From Planococcus salinus (lineage in GTDB: Bacteria > Bacillota > Bacilli > Bacillales_A > Planococcaceae): DNA of 64,000 nt. Location: positions 248,001 through 312,000 of the forward strand of contig NZ_RIAX01000001.1 in the NCBI RefSeq assembly GCF_003719725.1. Direction: 5' to 3'. The position numbers were made by a program, and so were the translations under genes. The notes beneath the pieces were generated by a model. That model was not told the DNA's origin and searched no databases. It saw only the letters and a list, made by a program, of their open reading frames with translations. Of this stretch, positions 58,479 to 64,000 are shown in pieces; within the stretch, counting starts at the first letter, position 1, and each line of letters opens with the position of its first letter.

Positions 58479-58721
58479 TTAATGCATTCCGCCCGGCACG
58501 TGAATGAACGTCGCATAGTAAGTGAAGCCGACGAAGAAAACAGTTAAGTATGCTCCGAAAATATACATATACATGCGTTCAGATACATTTAAGAAACCGA
58601 GAAGAACAAAAAATCCGGTATTTGCTACCATGATCAGGGATACTTCGATCATGTCACCGACATAAAAAAGAACCGCAAATATACCTGTCCACCATCCCAT
58701 TAGTTTGAACATATTATCCAT
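58479..58721 (-). CDS. DUF2626 small membrane protein (YqgY-like)
   Basis: The 80-residue product starts MDNMFKLMGWWTGIFAVLFY and has three hydrophobic segments with a conserved FLNVSERMYMYIFGAY middle and a YATFIHVPGGMH end. It fits the DUF2626 family, found at this position (yqgY) in B. subtilis; the function is unknown. The ATG at 58721 follows GAGGAGGGA. It is divergent from the comG operon. Confidence 0.85.
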   Translation of the reverse strand: MDNMFKLMGWWTGIFAVLFYVGDMIEVSLIMVANTGFFVLLGFLNVSERMYMYIFGAYLTVFFVGFTYYATFIHVPGGMH

Positions 58722-58762
58722 GGGTAATCCCTCCTCTGCCACTACACAATAATCTCTTGTTC

Positions 58763-58792
58763 ATTATATAGGAAACCTGGCGAATGTGTAAA
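58763..58792 (-). promoter_or_regulatory. Promoter of the DUF2626 gene
   Basis: On the minus strand: TTTACA, 18 bp, TATAAT, about 40 bp before the start codon. Confidence 0.7.
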
Positions 58793-58893
58793 CAACGAGT
58801 TGGCCTTTCTTTGTGACAAACCCGTGTATTGTGAAAATTATCTTACCATACTTCTTGTTTCAACAACTGGAAGCGTAACTAAGGGAAGGCGCA

Positions 58894-58937
58894 AAAATGG
58901 GATTTGCCCTGAAAACAAGGGGTCAAAAATTTATTTT
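58894..58937 (+). promoter_or_regulatory. ComK-type K-box upstream of comGA
   Basis: Two AT-boxes of the form AAAA-N5-TTTT, AAAATGGGATTTG (58894-58906, one mismatch) and AAAAATTTATTTT (58925-58937, perfect). They are separated by 18 bp, one of the spacings known for ComK binding. Confidence 0.65.
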
Positions 58938-58971
58938 AAGGAAAAGTATTCCATTTCAAAAAAGTACTGGT

Positions 58972-59007
58972 TATACTATGGGGGAACAAAGGGCGGTCTT
59001 TGTTCCC
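58972..59007 (+). promoter_or_regulatory. comG -10 and 5'-terminal hairpin
   Basis: TATACT (58972-58977) has a poor -35 (TTCCAT, 17 bp upstream), as expected for an activator-dependent promoter. The transcript would begin within or next to a 10-bp hairpin, GGGAACAAAG paired with CTTTGTTCCC (58982-59007), which ends about 10 nt before the comGA ribosome site. Confidence 0.55.
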
Positions 59008-59026
59008 ATCAAAACAGGAGGTGGCT

Positions 59027-60076
59027 ATGCAAGAGATTATCGAACGCCGAAGTTTCAATTTGCTGCAACAGGCAGTGGAAGCAAATACTACAGACATCCA
59101 CATCAAACCCGAAACATCCTGCTACGCTGTTTCTTTCCGCTCGTTTCAATCGCTGCGGCAAGTGACGGAAATCCCCCACGATCTTGGAGATCGAATGATT
59201 GCCTATTTCAAATACCTGTCCCTTTTAGACATCAGTGAAAGACGAAAACCCCAAACCGGATCTTTCCAACTCCCACTTAAAGACAAAGCTTATTATTTCC
59301 GGATATCGACGCTGCCTTCTGTTTTGACAAAAGAAAGCATTGTCATCCGCATCATGCTTGACGAAGAAACCCAAACAGTCCATGAATTGGCGGCTTTTCG
59401 CGATTCAGCGAGGCTGTTGGAAAAACTGGCGCAGCAGCCACAGGGCCTGATCCTGCTGACTGGCCCTACAGGCTGCGGAAAATCGACGACTTTGTATTCT
59501 CTGCTGAAACATTGCAGCGACAATTTAAACCGCAATATCATCACTCTAGAGGACCCGGTGGAACGCAAGAACCAGTCGATGCTGCAGATCCAGGTCAATG
59601 AAAGAACCGGCCTCAGCTATGCTGCCGGCTTAAAGGCGATATTGCGGCATGATCCGGATATTATTATGATTGGCGAAATACGGGATGCCGCTACCGCGGA
59701 AATTGCCGTGCGTGCGGCCTTGACGGGTCATTTGGTGTTTTCGACCATTCATGCCAAGCACTCGGTCGGCTGTTTGCACCGTCTTTATGATCTGGGAATC
59801 TCGTTTGAAGATATGGCGCAGACACTGGTGGCCATTGCCGCTCAACGCATCATCCCGATGTTTCCCAGCCTTGGACAACCGGATCTCTCATACCGCGCTT
59901 TGTTTGAAATCCTTCATGCCGACCGGCTGCTGGAAGCTGTACAATCGGCGAAAAATCGTCAGGTTTACAGTTTACCGGAAGCTCTGTCATTTGACGGACA
60001 AATCAGGGAAGGGGTGAAGATCGGTGCGATTGATCCGTCGTACACCAGGCAAGCAGGTTTCCATTACAGAACGTGA
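59027..60076 (+). CDS. comGA: Competence traffic ATPase ComGA
   Basis: ComGA is the secretion-type ATPase that powers assembly of the competence pseudopilus for DNA uptake. The 349-residue GspE/PilB-family protein has Walker A LTGPTGCGKSTTLYS near residue 145, the Asp box LEDPVE, Walker B MIGEIRDAATAEIAVRAALTGH and the His box region. The ATG at 59027 follows AGGAGGTGG. It overlaps comGB by 53 bp. A ComK-type box and a leader hairpin lie upstream. Confidence 0.95.
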   Translation: MQEIIERRSFNLLQQAVEANTTDIHIKPETSCYAVSFRSFQSLRQVTEIPHDLGDRMIAYFKYLSLLDISERRKPQTGSFQLPLKDKAYYFRISTLPSVLTKESIVIRIMLDEETQTVHELAAFRDSARLLEKLAQQPQGLILLTGPTGCGKSTTLYSLLKHCSDNLNRNIITLEDPVERKNQSMLQIQVNERTGLSYAAGLKAILRHDPDIIMIGEIRDAATAEIAVRAALTGHLVFSTIHAKHSVGCLHRLYDLGISFEDMAQTLVAIAAQRIIPMFPSLGQPDLSYRALFEILHADRLLEAVQSAKNRQVYSLPEALSFDGQIREGVKIGAIDPSYTRQAGFHYRT

Positions 60077-61064
60077 ACATTTTCTTTCCCGTATGGCCGT
60101 TCTGATGAATGAAGGCTATTTACTGCCAACAGCATTGATGCTTTTGCTGCCGATCCATGCCCGGAAAGCTGGAGAAGCGTCTGCCGGCATTACCGCTATT
60201 TTAAGAAATGGCGGCACCGCCGCGGAAATTCTGCGGTTTCTCGGTTTCAAGGAACAGGTTCTGTTTCCCGTTGAAATTGCAGAATTTCATGGCCGTTTGG
60301 CTGAATCGATCGAAGGTATTGCCAAAAGTTTCGCGCGTACTGAGCAAATCCAAAGAAAGCTGAAAAGCATCCTGCTTTATCCCGTCTCGTTGCTGGTGTT
60401 TACTTCCATCCTGTTTCTTTTTTTTCGGACAAACTATGTGCCGAACCTGACCGAATTGATGCAGTCGATGCAGACAGACGGACAGGCTGATGTGCCTGCT
60501 TACTTATTGAATCTGCCGGATTTGTTTATCGGTCTTTTTGGGAGTGGCGCAGCCGTTTTTGTCGCTTTCCGGTGGCTCCTGAAAAAGCAGTCTGCTGACC
60601 GACAGATTCAGTGGCTTCTTTCCATCCCATGGGTGTGCCGGATGATGAAGCTATATTGGTCGCATCTTTTGGCGAAAGAACTGGGTACGCTGCTGCACAG
60701 TGGCATCTCGCTGCAGCACTCGCTTCAATTGCTGGAAAAGCAGGACTATCATTCCATCATCCGGAAACTGGCGGCAGCTTGCCAGAAAGAGATTTTGACG
60801 GGGCAGCCTTTATCAACAGCTTTGGAACGGTTTCCATTTTTTGCAGATGACATGCCGTCTTTTGCTCAACACGGAGAACTGACCGGGCATTTGGGGAAGG
60901 AGCTGATCCTTTACAGCGAGGTGCTGATGGAGCGGATTGAGCAGCAGATGCAACGGCTGCTGCGGATCATCCAGCCGGTTTTCTTCCTCATTATTGCGGT
61001 CTGCATAGTAGGGGCTTACCTGGCAATTTTATTGCCGATGTATAATTTAGTTCAAACAATCTGA
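60024..61064 (+). CDS. comGB: Competence pseudopilus membrane protein ComGB
   Basis: ComGB is the polytopic GspF/PilC-type platform protein of the DNA-uptake pseudopilus. The 346-residue protein has two GspF domains and three membrane segments (about residues 115-135, 165-190 and 315-345). The second domain has AKELGTLLHSGISLQHSLQ. The start is a GTG at 60024 after AAGGGGTG, inside comGA. comGC follows after 11 bp. Confidence 0.92.
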   Translation: MRLIRRTPGKQVSITEREHFLSRMAVLMNEGYLLPTALMLLLPIHARKAGEASAGITAILRNGGTAAEILRFLGFKEQVLFPVEIAEFHGRLAESIEGIAKSFARTEQIQRKLKSILLYPVSLLVFTSILFLFFRTNYVPNLTELMQSMQTDGQADVPAYLLNLPDLFIGLFGSGAAVFVAFRWLLKKQSADRQIQWLLSIPWVCRMMKLYWSHLLAKELGTLLHSGISLQHSLQLLEKQDYHSIIRKLAAACQKEILTGQPLSTALERFPFFADDMPSFAQHGELTGHLGKELILYSEVLMERIEQQMQRLLRIIQPVFFLIIAVCIVGAYLAILLPMYNLVQTI

Positions 61065-61075
61065 GGGGGAAGCGT

Positions 61076-61387
61076 ATGCGTATATTGAAGAACGAAAAAG
61101 GGTTCACATTGATTGAAATGCTGATTGTCATGCTCATCATCACCGTATTGATCGCTTTAGCTATCCCGAACGTCGCCAAGCAGACATCGGCTGTGGACGA
61201 TAAGGGATGCACAGCATTCGTCCAGATGGTGCAGGGACAAGTGGAAGCTTATCGGATGGATGAAAAAGCCATTCCTGATATTGAAGATCTGGTCAGTAAA
61301 GGATATTTGAAAACCGGAGACACCAGCTGCTCAAACGGAAAAGCCATCGTGATTTCGGTGGACGGAGTGGTGTCATCCGGGTCTTAA
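61076..61387 (+). CDS. comGC: Major competence pseudopilin ComGC
   Basis: ComGC is the main pseudopilin, processed by the prepilin peptidase ComC. The 103-residue protein begins MRILKNEKGFTLIEMLIVML, with the KG-F cleavage site and Glu at +5, a hydrophobic helix, and two cysteines (DKGCTAF, DTSCSNG) for the intramolecular disulfide. GGGGGAAGCG precedes the ATG. Its last codons overlap the likely comGD start. Confidence 0.96.
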   Translation: MRILKNEKGFTLIEMLIVMLIITVLIALAIPNVAKQTSAVDDKGCTAFVQMVQGQVEAYRMDEKAIPDIEDLVSKGYLKTGDTSCSNGKAIVISVDGVVSSGS

Positions 61388-61815
61388 AGGAAAAGGGCGG
61401 TTTTACACTGCTCGAAGCGACTCTTGCCTTGTTTATCCTGATGGCCGTGGTGGCCGTCACTCTTCCAGCTTACCGGGTTTTTGATACAGGACAGGAAGAG
61501 CGACGGTTTTTCGATATTTTGCTGCAGGACATCTATTTTGCGCAAAGTGAGAGTTACAGGACAAAAACGTCTGTGGTGATCAGCTTTCGGGAAGGTACCC
61601 AATCCTATGAAATTGCCCGCAATGCCCATGACATTATACGGGTCAGACAGATGCCGTCTTCCGTCTCGTTTAAACGATCCAGCAACATCACAATTGTTTA
61701 TTTCAATCCACAGGCTTCTATTGTCAATCCGGGCACATTGAAATTCAACACAAGCAAAGGGGAAAAAAGTATGACCATTTATCTTGGAAAAGGGAGGGTG
61801 CTTCTTTCTGAATGA
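61375..61815 (+). CDS. comGD: Competence pseudopilin ComGD, non-canonical start
   Basis: A minor pseudopilin. The frame is open from 61300 and shows a prepilin N-terminus (VLKEKGGFTLLEATLALFIL from 61381) with the G-F cleavage site and Glu at +5. Yet between 61300 and that motif there is no ATG, GTG or TTG. The first usual start is a TTG inside the membrane helix at 61429, which would destroy the prepilin signal. The ATC at 61375, 7 nt after GGAG, is the best candidate and would give 146 residues, close to the B. subtilis protein (about 143). A single-base sequence error is the alternative. Confidence 0.8.
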   Translation: MRVLKEKGGFTLLEATLALFILMAVVAVTLPAYRVFDTGQEERRFFDILLQDIYFAQSESYRTKTSVVISFREGTQSYEIARNAHDIIRVRQMPSSVSFKRSSNITIVYFNPQASIVNPGTLKFNTSKGEKSMTIYLGKGRVLLSE

Positions 61816-62104
61816 GCGCGGCATATCCTGGGCAGAAACCATGCTGAGCCTTTTTATTGTCATGCTGTTGTTCGGGGCGGTTTTGCCGGTGAGCCAGCAG
61901 TTGCAGGAGTCCCTTCAATTGAAAAAAGAACGTGTAGCGGCTTATGAAACCATGTACGAAGGGGCGAAAGAGATGAAGGCAAGCGGTTCCGCAGAAGGAG
62001 AACGGCTGGTGGATGGAGTGGTTTACAGCTGGGCAATCGGGGTCAGCGTTTGTGTAGAATATGAAAATTACAAAGGTGCAGGCGAAATTCTATGCCTGGA
62101 CTGA
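61784..62104 (+). CDS. comGE: Competence pseudopilin ComGE
   Basis: A minor pseudopilin with the pattern NERGISWAETMLSLFIVML: cleavage after Gly and Glu at +5. Two starts are possible. TTG at 61784 (106 residues) lacks a ribosome site. CTG at 61808 (98 residues) lies 10 nt after GGAGG (61793-61797) but is a rare start codon. I list the longer form. It overlaps comGD by about 30 bp and comGF by 13 bp. B. subtilis ComGE is about 115 residues. Confidence 0.75.
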   Translation: MEKGGCFFLNERGISWAETMLSLFIVMLLFGAVLPVSQQLQESLQLKKERVAAYETMYEGAKEMKASGSAEGERLVDGVVYSWAIGVSVCVEYENYKGAGEILCLD

Positions 62105-62529
62105 AACTGCTGGACAACCGGGGCTATATGCTTCTTCAGTCGTTACTGGACCTGGCTCTCTTATTGACTTTGCTGCCGCTGATTGTCCTGTTTTTCCTGT
62201 TCGCCCTGTCGTTCTCACAAGATCTCGATTCTCAGCATTTGGAATGGCAATTGTTCACAATCGATTTTCAAACCTACCTTTACGAAGTCGATTCGATTGA
62301 GCTCATCAACGATGGAGGTGGCATCCGCGTCATGCACCAGGGAACAGAATATGATATCGAGAGTTATGGAACATTCATCCGTAAACAGAAATTCCGCCTG
62401 GGGCATGAAATCATGCTCACAGAAATTGACCACTGTTTTTTCGAAATTAAAGAAAGGCGGCTTTTTATCACTGCCCATCTCTCGAGCGGCATAACAAAGC
62501 GTGCAGAATATGTTATTACGCCTCCTTAA
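62092..62529 (+). CDS. comGF: Competence pseudopilus protein ComGF
   Basis: The 145-residue protein has a short leader (MPGLKLLDNRGYMLLQSLLD), one hydrophobic helix (about residues 18-42) and an extracellular part with the ComGF pattern HLEWQLFTIDFQTYL near residue 48 and RKQKFRLGHEIMLTEIDHC. The ATG at 62092 lies inside comGE with GGTG upstream. Assigned from sequence and operon position. Confidence 0.85.
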   Translation: MPGLKLLDNRGYMLLQSLLDLALLLTLLPLIVLFFLFALSFSQDLDSQHLEWQLFTIDFQTYLYEVDSIELINDGGGIRVMHQGTEYDIESYGTFIRKQKFRLGHEIMLTEIDHCFFEIKERRLFITAHLSSGITKRAEYVITPP

Positions 62530-62713
62530 ATGCAACCGGGGAGCTTTGTATCCCATCTCTCTCATCTTTTTCCTATCGGCGCTCATCCTGGTTTCCCATC
62601 AGTTTAGCTTGTATACCATCCACTATAAAACATATGATGGTTTGGAAAATATGCACAGACATGCTACTATACAACTACTAATGGAAAACGAGAAAAATAA
62701 AATACCTGAGTAA
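62510..62713 (+). CDS. comGG: Competence protein ComGG, short
   Basis: The last gene of the comG cluster encodes 67 residues (70 if a GTG at 62501 is used): NRGALYPISLIFFLSALILV membrane segment and a short external tail. B. subtilis ComGG is about 124 residues, so the C-terminal half is missing; no continuation in another frame fits before aroK. It could be a truncated or a naturally short form. The assignment rests mainly on position. Confidence 0.6.
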   Translation: MLLRLLKCNRGALYPISLIFFLSALILVSHQFSLYTIHYKTYDGLENMHRHATIQLLMENEKNKIPE

Positions 62714-62732
62714 GGTAGTATCGGGTGGTAGG

Positions 62733-63245
62733 ATGAAGAGAATTTATTTAATAGGATTTATGGGCTGCGGGAAAAGCGCAGTCGGCAGGAGGCTGAGTTT
62801 TCTGCTGAAGTTGCCTTTCTATGACATGGACAAGGAAATTGTCCGGCAGACGGGCAAAACCATCCCGGAGATTTTTGCGCAGGACGGCGAAAAGCATTTC
62901 AGAAATCTGGAAACGGAGTTTTTGCAAAATTTCAAAAACGATAATTGCATCATTTCCACGGGGGGCGGTGTGGCAATGAGAAAAATCAACCGGAAAATCA
63001 TGCGTGAAACCGGCCTGGTTCTTTTCCTGGATGCCCCATTCAAAGAAATCTGGCGGCGAATTCATCGGGACCGCAACCGGCCGATTGTCAGAAGCTCCAC
63101 CAGAGAAGAAATAGAAGCCTTGTACAAATCACGCTACCGTGATTACAAGGCAACAGCCCACATCCGGATCCGGACGGAATTCCGTACATTGCGGCAAATT
63201 ACGGAATTTGCCGCATATCAAGCAAATCGACTGAAAGGCGAATAA
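62733..63245 (+). CDS. aroK: Shikimate kinase
   Basis: AroK phosphorylates shikimate in the pathway to chorismate and aromatic amino acids. The 170-residue protein has Walker A GFMGCGKSAVG, the shikimate-binding DMDKEI, the EKHFRNLE motif, STGGGVAMR and the lid RNRPIV. No promoter or terminator was seen between comGG and aroK (19 bp), so it may be partly transcribed with comG or from an internal promoter. The ribosome site (GGTGG, with TAGG just before the ATG) is weak. Confidence 0.93.
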   Translation: MKRIYLIGFMGCGKSAVGRRLSFLLKLPFYDMDKEIVRQTGKTIPEIFAQDGEKHFRNLETEFLQNFKNDNCIISTGGGVAMRKINRKIMRETGLVLFLDAPFKEIWRRIHRDRNRPIVRSSTREEIEALYKSRYRDYKATAHIRIRTEFRTLRQITEFAAYQANRLKGE

Positions 63246-63335
63246 AGTTAAATGTTTTTCATGGAATGTTCGTTTTTCAGTAGAGTACAAAAAAGATTGC
63301 GCATATGCGTGAAACAATGTTAGGATATAGACGAA

Positions 63336-63355
63336 GTTATACTATTCTGTATAAC
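63336..63355 (+). promoter_or_regulatory. Operator-like palindrome before the glycine riboswitch
   Basis: GTTATAC, 6 bp, GTATAAC is a perfect 7-bp dyad. It overlaps a possible -10 (TATACT at 63338 or TATAAC at 63350). No good -35 was found, so the promoter itself is uncertain. Confidence 0.4.
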
Positions 63356-63390
63356 AAGTTGGACCAAATCAATCAATTTGGGCGGATGAA

Positions 63391-63591
63391 CGTACGGGGA
63401 GAGAACGTGGAAGCGTCGCCGAAGGAGCAAGTAACGGAAGTTATGAATCTCTCAGGCAAAAAGACTCGTACGGGACGCATCTCTGGAGAATGCTGCACAG
63501 CAGCTACCAAAGAGGAAAACCATTTCGACGGTAAACTTTCAGGTTCCAGGACAGAGATTTCCCTTTAAAGGGAAATCTCTGTCTTTTTTTA
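63391..63591 (+). promoter_or_regulatory. Tandem glycine riboswitch and terminator upstream of gcvT
   Basis: The first aptamer shows CGGGGAGAG, GCCGAAGGAGCAAG and CTCTCAGGCAAAAAGAC, then GGGACGCATCTCTGGAGA. The second shows ACCAAAGAGGAAAACC and CTTTCAGGTTCCAGGACAGAG. A terminator stem GACAGAGATTTCCC / GGGAAATCTCTGTC with T7 follows (63550-63591). Glycine binding should turn on gcvT and the glycine cleavage system downstream. Confidence 0.95.
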
Positions 63592-63664
63592 TTGTCCGGT
63601 TTGGTTATGAGCATGTACAAACCGCAATAAGGGATGGGATTTGAGAAAAAAAGGAGGAAGATGG

Positions 63665-64000
63665 ATGGGAGAGTTAAAACGTACACCTTTGTTTGAATCA
63701 TATGCAAAGTATGGTGGAAAAACAATCGATTTTGGCGGTTGGCAGCTGCCGGTTCAATTTTCAAGCATTAAACAGGAACATGAAGCAGTGCGGACCAGAG
63801 CGGGATTGTTTGATGTGTCCCATATGGGCGAAATAAGCGTCACAGGTACCGATAGTGAAGCTTATCTGCAGCAGCTCGTGACCAACGATGTTTCCAAAGT
63901 AAAAGCCGGACAAGCGCAATATACGGCTATGTGTTATGAAGACGGTGGAACGGTGGATGATCTGCTGGTCTACAAAATCTCTGATCATCACTTCCTGCTG
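63665..64000 (+). CDS. gcvT: Glycine cleavage system T protein, 3' truncated
   Basis: GcvT (aminomethyltransferase) releases ammonia from the aminomethyl-lipoyl H protein and passes the one-carbon unit to THF. The window ends inside the gene after 112 codons. The visible part reads [36 protein letters not shown] and [12 protein letters not shown], all typical of GcvT. The ATG at 63665 lies 7 nt after AGGAGG; an ATG 4 bp upstream is in another frame. A glycine riboswitch controls it. Confidence 0.96.
   Translation, partial: MGELKRTPLFESYAKYGGKTIDFGGWQLPVQFSSIKQEHEAVRTRAGLFDVSHMGEISVTGTDSEAYLQQLVTNDVSKVKAGQAQYTAMCYEDGGTVDDLLVYKISDHHFLL

Noticed and set aside
58897-59238. Small frame overlapping the comG promoter and the comGA start
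   Set aside because: It would span the K-box, the -10 and the leader hairpin, and has no ribosome site.

Overview
The window is a chromosomal segment of a low-to-moderate GC Gram-positive bacterium of the order Bacillales. The gene order follows the comEC to gcvT stretch of Bacillus subtilis closely. Differences point to a relative such as Planococcaceae (Planococcus or Sporosarcina type): deoC sits between mtaB and rpsU, an acyl-CoA dehydrogenase follows rpoD, and yqeY, yqzL and yqxD are missing. This placement is inference from gene content and was not tested by any search. No transposase, phage gene, CRISPR array, rRNA or tRNA was seen. It is a core-genome region, and I found no convincing undescribed defence or mobile system.

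Layout. 1-16 kb: comEC (5' end cut by the window), yqzM, holA, rpsT, lepA, hemW, the heat-shock operon hrcA-grpE-dnaK with dnaJ-prmA-rsmE-mtaB behind its own promoter, deoC and rpsU. 16-25 kb: an envelope-stress operon (nfeD-like, floA, a small anchored protein) behind an exact SigW-type promoter, then phoH-pgpH-ybeY-dgkA-cdd-era-recO. 25-32 kb: glyS on the minus strand behind a T-box, divergent from ccpN-ppsR, then the macromolecular synthesis pair dnaG-rpoD. 32-44 kb: acyl-CoA dehydrogenase, cccA, trmK-nif3, ispH, cshB-nfo, the zinc operon znuC-znuB-zur behind a Zur box, and yqfW, ispG and a DUF1189 gene on the minus strand. 44-59 kb: a Na/Pi symporter, DUF456, sodA, a class B PBP, pstSCAB-phoU behind four PhoP-type half-sites, rpmG, yqgN-yqgQ, a lipoteichoic acid synthase, and small DUF2759, YqgX and DUF2626 genes. 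59-64 kb: comGA-comGG behind a ComK-type box, aroK, then a tandem glycine riboswitch and the start of gcvT.

How the genes work together. DNA uptake genes lie at both ends (comEC channel, comG pseudopilus). Protein folding and ribosome maturation genes cluster early. Replication and transcription initiation (dnaG, rpoD), zinc and phosphate acquisition, isoprenoid synthesis (ispG, ispH) and cell-envelope synthesis (dgkA, PBP, LtaS) fill the middle. Many units have readable control signals: CIRCE, SigW, Zur, PhoP, ComK, T-box and glycine riboswitch.

The least explained sequence is intergenic. A family of modular, hairpin-rich repeats sharing a GATATTCCGC core occurs at about 14.9, 25.2, 47.2 and 57.2 kb. 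There is also a degenerate 20-bp tandem repeat after zur, an exact 45-bp duplication at the rpoD terminator, and a comGD gene with no ATG, GTG or TTG at its expected start.
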